64,000 bases of DNA from positions 6,822,501 to 6,886,500 of the forward strand of contig OX419761.1 of assembly GCA_948567375.1 (NCBI GenBank), in the 5' to 3' direction. This document shows positions 58,698 to 64,000 of this stretch, piece after piece (position 1 is the stretch's first letter; each line of letters begins with the position of its first letter). The notes under the pieces were generated by a model. That model was not told where the DNA came from and ran no database searches. It saw only the letters and a list, made by a program, of their open reading frames with translations. The DNA is from Lunularia cruciata. Lineage: Eukaryota > Streptophyta > Marchantiopsida > Lunulariales > Lunulariaceae. Position numbers and translations under genes: made by a program.

Positions 58698-61600
58698 ATA
58701 TTACATTAGCTATCTATTTCTTTTTGCATCCATTAGGATAGTATATTTAGATATATATGAGTTTTAGTCACATTTTTGTGCGGTTAATTATCAGTTGCCT
58801 ACAACAACTTGGACACAGATTCCTTGCATTCATAGAATTCTTATTCATAAGCTCTGGAAAAATCCTAGGTTTCGATAAGCACATGCATTCATACTTTTAC
58901 CAGCATTTTCATTATTTAGCTAGAATTCTCTTTTATGGAACAAGTTGTTTTGGGCTGGGCTTCATGCTTCTTCTTTAACTAAGGACTTTTTCTGTTCACA
59001 ATGATATTTAGTTTGGGCTTATCACACCTAGCAGGTTTAGGCCTACTAGACTATTGCACTTATGGATCCCTATATGACAAAGTAGATTATACACATTTTA
59101 TGATGATGTGCTCTGGACAGAGAGTAAATTAAAGTTCATGATGCTAATTGAGATATAATGACACGTATGCTCAGAAGACCAGAAGATCCCAAGTACAAAT
59201 AGAATGGTGTTTAGACTTGCTTGGTCTACCCCGTTGGTAAGTTAGAGCAAACATAGTAACTTACACAAATGAGCAACGCACCCAACTAGATGTGGTGGTG
59301 CCATCTCCCTGTGAATAGAATCTTTGGCATGAGTGAAAACTATATGGGCAAGAATAATAGAGAGAATAGCCACGAAAGGTAAGGAGTACTATTCTGCATC
59401 ACATCTCTCCTTTGATATCTTTGTTCCTCTGACTTTCAGATTTTTGTGCATTTTGATGATCTTCTTTAAGAGGCAACATGTGGATTTTTGTAGAAGAGAG
59501 CTAGGTAGTATCGGCTAACATACTTACCCATATTATACAAAGAATCTCAACCCCTTCTAGCATTCTCAAGCGAGAGTTTCCATCCACTTGGCAGGTTTCA
59601 CTTTGACGAGGCTATTGGACACATCCAAATAGTCCAACACTAGAATATTTAGATTGTTTGTCCCATCGATCGCATATACCCTTAGAGAACTTATAGTATA
59701 GTCCAACAAAAAGGTTACTTAGATTGTTTGTCCCTTACGGTAGTCTTAAGGCTTTGACCTTCTTCCCGAACTTTGTGCTCTATCTAATTTTGAGCACTTT
59801 TGTATACCTTGTATTCCTTTGTCTTCTTTGTACTGAGGAGTATACTATTTGGCTAGGTCTCCTTCTGTCCAGGTTTGAATGTAGTCATCAATTGACGCCG
59901 ATTTTCCAGCAAAGACAATGCTAACCTATTTCTTTCCAGTCTGACTCCAAGCTCATGAAAACGTTTCGGGCTAAACAAAAGTAATGTTTAGCTATGAATC
60001 AGAAAGGAATAAAGTACAGCTCACTTCCCATGGGGGAGGAGCAATCAACGTAACTAACCAAAAAGCCATACACAGTTTTGGCTGTCCCCCATCCATGCAT
60101 CCAAGCAAGTGAATCAAAGATCGGAGCGAGAGAACAAGCAGTTGATGGATTCCCTTCCATGCACGATGTATCAGAGAAGAAGTATAGTAAAAGTGGATGG
60201 TTGATGTTGGTTTGTTAGGGATACAGAGTGATGCATGGGTGGAAAAAGGTATGGAAGTGGGTGGAGAACACTGCTGCTATAGTGAGAAACTGATCATGCA
60301 TTGCCTAAGGCGATGACCAGTGGAAGATGGAAGCGAACAGAAGGAAAGAAAAGTTACATTAGAAGTTTCTGTGATGCATTGGAGAACTAACTACCAACAC
60401 ACCGCCCTTGGAAGATTGATCGCCTCCTGATAGCGGTTCTTTAGCACCACAATCAGGTTCTCGTGCTTCCATTGTACTTCTATTAGACTACTGGACTATT
60501 AACATCGTGTACTACTCATGCCAGTCTAGTTATCTTGAGTATATCTGCGGGATTATAGAATCAGTAGTTCGAGAATATTAAGGTGATCCACATCGGTTGT
60601 GCTGAGCTGTTTAGGTTGGAGGGAGCCTCCTCCTCCCCAAATTGGAAACCTCTAAACTCGCATACTGTGGAAGCGAACTACGTCATTTACGGCTAGTATC
60701 TGTCAGGTTCTAGATATACTGAATGTCTGAGACGAGGACAACCTGATGGAAGTACGCAAAGACGTATTCTGATGCGCCATGTGATGGGCATCCCGGAGAT
60801 TAATGGAAAATTTCTCGAGGAAGTACTAAATTGCTAATTAAGTAAGAGAAAAGAGATAACAACCCAAACACTACAGTATCACTAGAGGATCAAGGGGATT
60901 GCCTTGCGAACTATTGGACGCAAGGGCCGGTAATTTGTGGTTAGGAGATACCCTTCTGAAGCGTCTAGAATTAATAGTTGATCTGGCAATACATGTGGAA
61001 ATCACTCGACCGTCATGGACGTAAAGGATACGAATAGGGAAACAAATGAAGGCAGTCATATGAAAAACGTGGTTGAAATTTAAAGAATATATTTACTTCA
61101 TTGAGCGACGTGCCTTCAGCAGTGATTTTGTGAGATAGGCCGGGTTTCACTTGTGATGACGAAATCTATGTTTCGAGGAGCTTGTGTGACGAGTATCGCA
61201 TATGTAAGTTGACGCAACGTAAGAACAGAATTGAATCTCCTCTTGGGTTTATACAAAAGGATTGCATCAAGATACAAAAAAAGGATTATCTCCGACGCAT
61301 CAAGTAAGTTTTGGATACAGCTTAATCCTTCTTTCCCTAGTACCAAAGACCATCATGAACAGATTCCCCTATTCCTGACCAGGTCCTGTTCATTCTCCCT
61401 CGGCAGTCGTTCCGATCTAATTTGCCAGTTTCCAAATGGAACAAATGGTGTAGGATATCGTCTAAACCTCTTTTGTCACCGTCACTACAAAAACAACTCG
61501 TCACCGGAACAGTACATCTCTCCACATTATACTGTTGTCATTCACACTAAACCCAATATTCCAATGCGTCCTTCTCTGCTGTCTAGTCCAACAACATTTT

Positions 61601-61908
61601 CTTCGCTTTATTAATACGCAAAATCAAATCTTCCAAGCATCTGTTGTAATCAATTTGTTAAGCCAGCGCTACTGAGAACAAACACCGGACTGTCAAATTC
61701 GTACGTGATTCAAACCCCTTGAACTCAGACAACCAATCTTTTTAGAAAGAGTTACGAAAATAACCAGAGCTATTGCCAGGAAGCTTGGATAGATCAAAAG
61801 AAAACTGTATTGTCCGACCCTCATCGTTCATGAATTTCGACAAGATCGATAACATTCACCCGTATAGCATCAAAGTTTGGCATATACGAAGAGATGAACC
61901 ATTGGCAT
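58698..61908. other. Intergenic, no supported gene
   Basis: There are only short open frames without motifs. The base composition rises in GC after about 60000. Confidence 0.45.
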
Positions 61909-61949
61909 TACCACAATACATCCGAGTGTCGCCCGGATGTATTGTGGTA
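61909..61949. repeat. Perfect 16-bp hairpin, 9-nt loop
   Basis: TACCACAATACATCCG at 61909-61924 is exactly inverted at 61934-61949, with loop AGTGTCGCC. Its origin is unknown. Confidence 0.9.
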
Positions 61950-63771
61950 CTACTTCTGTAAGCCAAACAAAACCAGAGTGAGCACTTAGCTTTCCCATAG
62001 ACTAGTTGTCTGATCTAAATCTACAGGAGGACGACATGACGAGTTTCGTTGAAAGGTCATGTTGTGACAGCTAGTACTGTCTCTTGATAGATTCAGCCAA
62101 GTCAGGTGCTACCTTAGGATAGTCAGTCACCTGGATCGTCTGATCTTGTTTAAGTGTAAAGTAAAGAAAACCAGATGTTCTCTTCAGGAACAAGTCCGGA
62201 CGTTAAAGCGTTATTAATAGCTTACCTCCCTATGTCAAGGACATTAAGAGAATACAAACTTCCAAAACCGCTCCCTCGGGCTTCACCAACCATAGAAATA
62301 TCTTCACAGAGAGAAACCATATCCTATCTGGCATTCTTCCTTGTGGAACTCCGGTAATATACCGACGTTAGCTCCACGAAACCTGAGGTGCAGTCTACTT
62401 CACCTTAACGGGTTAGAATAGGGAATCTCTACAAAATAAGATCTTAATATAAGAAGGAATACGAGGTTGCCTATGGAAATACCATGACGGAGGTCGATGA
62501 ACTCAAAATTGGGAGCGAGTTTCTAGGCTCTTTAAACAGTATAGCTATATTATAGGGGAGAAAAAACTTCCACCGGTCTGAACTCAAAGTTTGACAAAGT
62601 CGAGGAAGTGGGTAGGTTGGGAAACTGCATGCTTCACAGCGGCAGGCCCGAACAATCAGTGGAAAAGGCGATGAGGCATTGTTTAGAGATTGGAAGAGAA
62701 GAAAAAGTAGGCGCCCCAGACAGATTGCGATGGTATAGAGTAAATTGACAACTGTTGTGGGACAGGCCTTTATTGTAGGTGACCTGGAAGGTGAGAAATG
62801 GACCTGAAGGTGAAATGCAAGAAACAGCTTTGGATGCGGCCAACAGATCCGAGGAGTGTGATTTTTTGAGGCTCGTCTCATGTGGCAGCAGTACCGGGTG
62901 ATTTTGCAGCAAAGTCCACCGACTTTTAGCCATTACGACCAAACGAACCAGCGAGAATCATATGGCAATTCTCTGTGCTGACTGTTCAGGAATTTTAAAA
63001 GGAAGGGGATCAATGCTGGAACCATGTCTTACTGCGATCAAACAGGGATCCGTATTGCTTTGACGAAAAGCTGCTGAGCTGGGGCATTTTGAATGGTTCC
63101 CCCGACCTACAGATGCCTGGAGACAAATTCCAGCACAGTACGAACGGATATCATTTAGGAGGTGCCTAAGGGTTGAGGGTCGGGCGAAAATGAAACGACC
63201 GCCGAGCGCTTTAGATAAGCTTGCTAGACTTAATTCTAGGAGCCCTCATCCGTTGTCATTTTCTCCTCGACCATTTGACTTGATCTCGTCCTTAAGGTTT
63301 ACCTTAAATTAGACGCCAAATTTAAAGAGTTAACAAGAATATGACGCGAATTCACTCACTGCGGTGCGAAAAGCATTTCTATCTAAGTTGGTGAGGAAGA
63401 CAGTAGGTCCCACGGATACGGTACATATCCTGGCCTTGCATCTTCCCTATCCTTGAACGCGCAGGTGAGTGGATGCATGATGGGGGATGTAGTCTAAAAG
63501 CAGCTTGAGATTGTTCCGCAGCATCAGTCCAATGCGAGCAAGGAATCACGTAGGGTTTATACATTGCAAACTCTCACATTATGCCATGACTGGACCCCGA
63601 TGCTGGCGTCACGGGTTCGGGGCCACCACCCTGCTGCTCCCATGCATCTACCGCAGTGTCGCCGACACAGATTCCTTCCTGCTTTCCAATTGCGTGTCAG
63701 TGCATCGGAGCTTTGACCCCCCATTATCGACACTTCTTTCTTCCGCTTTCATCAATCTCTCTGTCGAATCG
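61950..63771. other. Intergenic / upstream of a possible gene
   Basis: I see no supported gene. The open frame at 62471-62881 (minus) has no motif. GC and CT-rich text just before 63772 resembles a plant 5' leader. Confidence 0.4.
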
Positions 63772-63915
63772 ATGGCGCTTCCGCGCATTTCCCGTATTAA
63801 CTTACTCCTCCACCACCACACCAACTCGATCATTCTCTGCCCTCGTCTTTTCCGCCCTATCGATCCACGCACTCCAACTTTTCCCGTTCGTTACCACTTC
63901 CCTGTACACCCCTAA
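63772..63915 (+). CDS. Possible first exon with organelle presequence
   Basis: An ATG opens a 47-residue frame (MALPRISRINLLLHHH start) rich in Arg, Leu, His and Ser and poor in acids, like a mitochondrial or plastid presequence. It ends in TAA at 63913, unless a splice donor such as GTACAC at 63904 is used. The gene would continue beyond the window. This is weak. Confidence 0.2.
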   Translation: MALPRISRINLLLHHHTNSIILCPRLFRPIDPRTPTFPVRYHFPVHP

Positions 63916-64000
63916 CCCCCCTCTTCATTACTATTCTCCACTCCGATTTGAATATCTCCATTAATTCTTCGTCCTACTGGTCGTCCTGCCCCCACCTTGA

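Noticed and set aside
62471-62881. 136-residue minus-strand open frame
   Set aside because: Composition is biased (Pro, Ser, Leu) without motifs, and there is no promoter or splice evidence; probably chance.
1-64000. tRNA, rRNA or other structural RNA genes
   Set aside because: I looked for tRNA-like B-box sequence and rRNA stretches and saw none that fold convincingly; a tRNAscan/Infernal run would decide.

Overview
The window is nuclear DNA of a land plant. It holds spliced genes with GT–AG introns for plastid and endomembrane proteins (plastid ribosome recycling factor, a plastid rubredoxin, farnesylcysteine lyase). These are embedded in plant-type transposons: Ty3/gypsy chromoviruses primed by initiator tRNA-Met, a Mutator-like element, and an RT element with a putative restriction-like endonuclease. 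Introns are short (about 0.1-0.8 kb). Together with the sparse gene island, this fits a non-seed plant such as a bryophyte, but I cannot name the species.

Layout. 1-2000: a single-exon minus-strand gene of unknown function with an internally duplicated helical module. 2017-4481: a decayed Mutator-like element with terminal inverted repeats and a perfect 9-bp target duplication. 5.4-7.4 kb: a decayed minus-strand coding region rich in coiled coil. 7426-24471: a nest of one chromovirus family. The oldest copy (element 1) is interrupted by a solo LTR of another family (8367-9147), by element 2 (9459-15087, TSD ATTTA) and by element 3 (17858-23022). 26.1-33.8 kb: a decayed RT element with a putative restriction-like endonuclease, split by the youngest chromovirus (element 4, 26777-32443, TSD CTTCC). 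34.3-46.0 kb: the gene island, with RRF (+, 11 exons), an RBD1-type rubredoxin (+, 2 exons), farnesylcysteine lyase (-, 5 exons) and a P-loop kinase-like gene (+, 1 exon). The last two are divergent and share a promoter of about 0.4 kb. 46-64 kb: mostly non-coding and partly very AT-rich, with inverted repeats, a second solo LTR (57975-58697), a strong hairpin (61909-61949) and a possible first exon at the right edge.

The most interesting signal is in the chromovirus LTRs. Upstream of a conserved TATA box they carry dense arrays of perfectly phased heat-shock elements (GAAnnTTC repeats). The two LTRs of the youngest copy differ almost only by expansion of that array, and the expanded LTR is the promoter (5') copy. 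The four copies also all have a nonsense codon within the same three-codon stretch of gag, and two copies share a derived stop between protease and RT. This suggests a defective lineage moved in trans, possibly heat-responsive.
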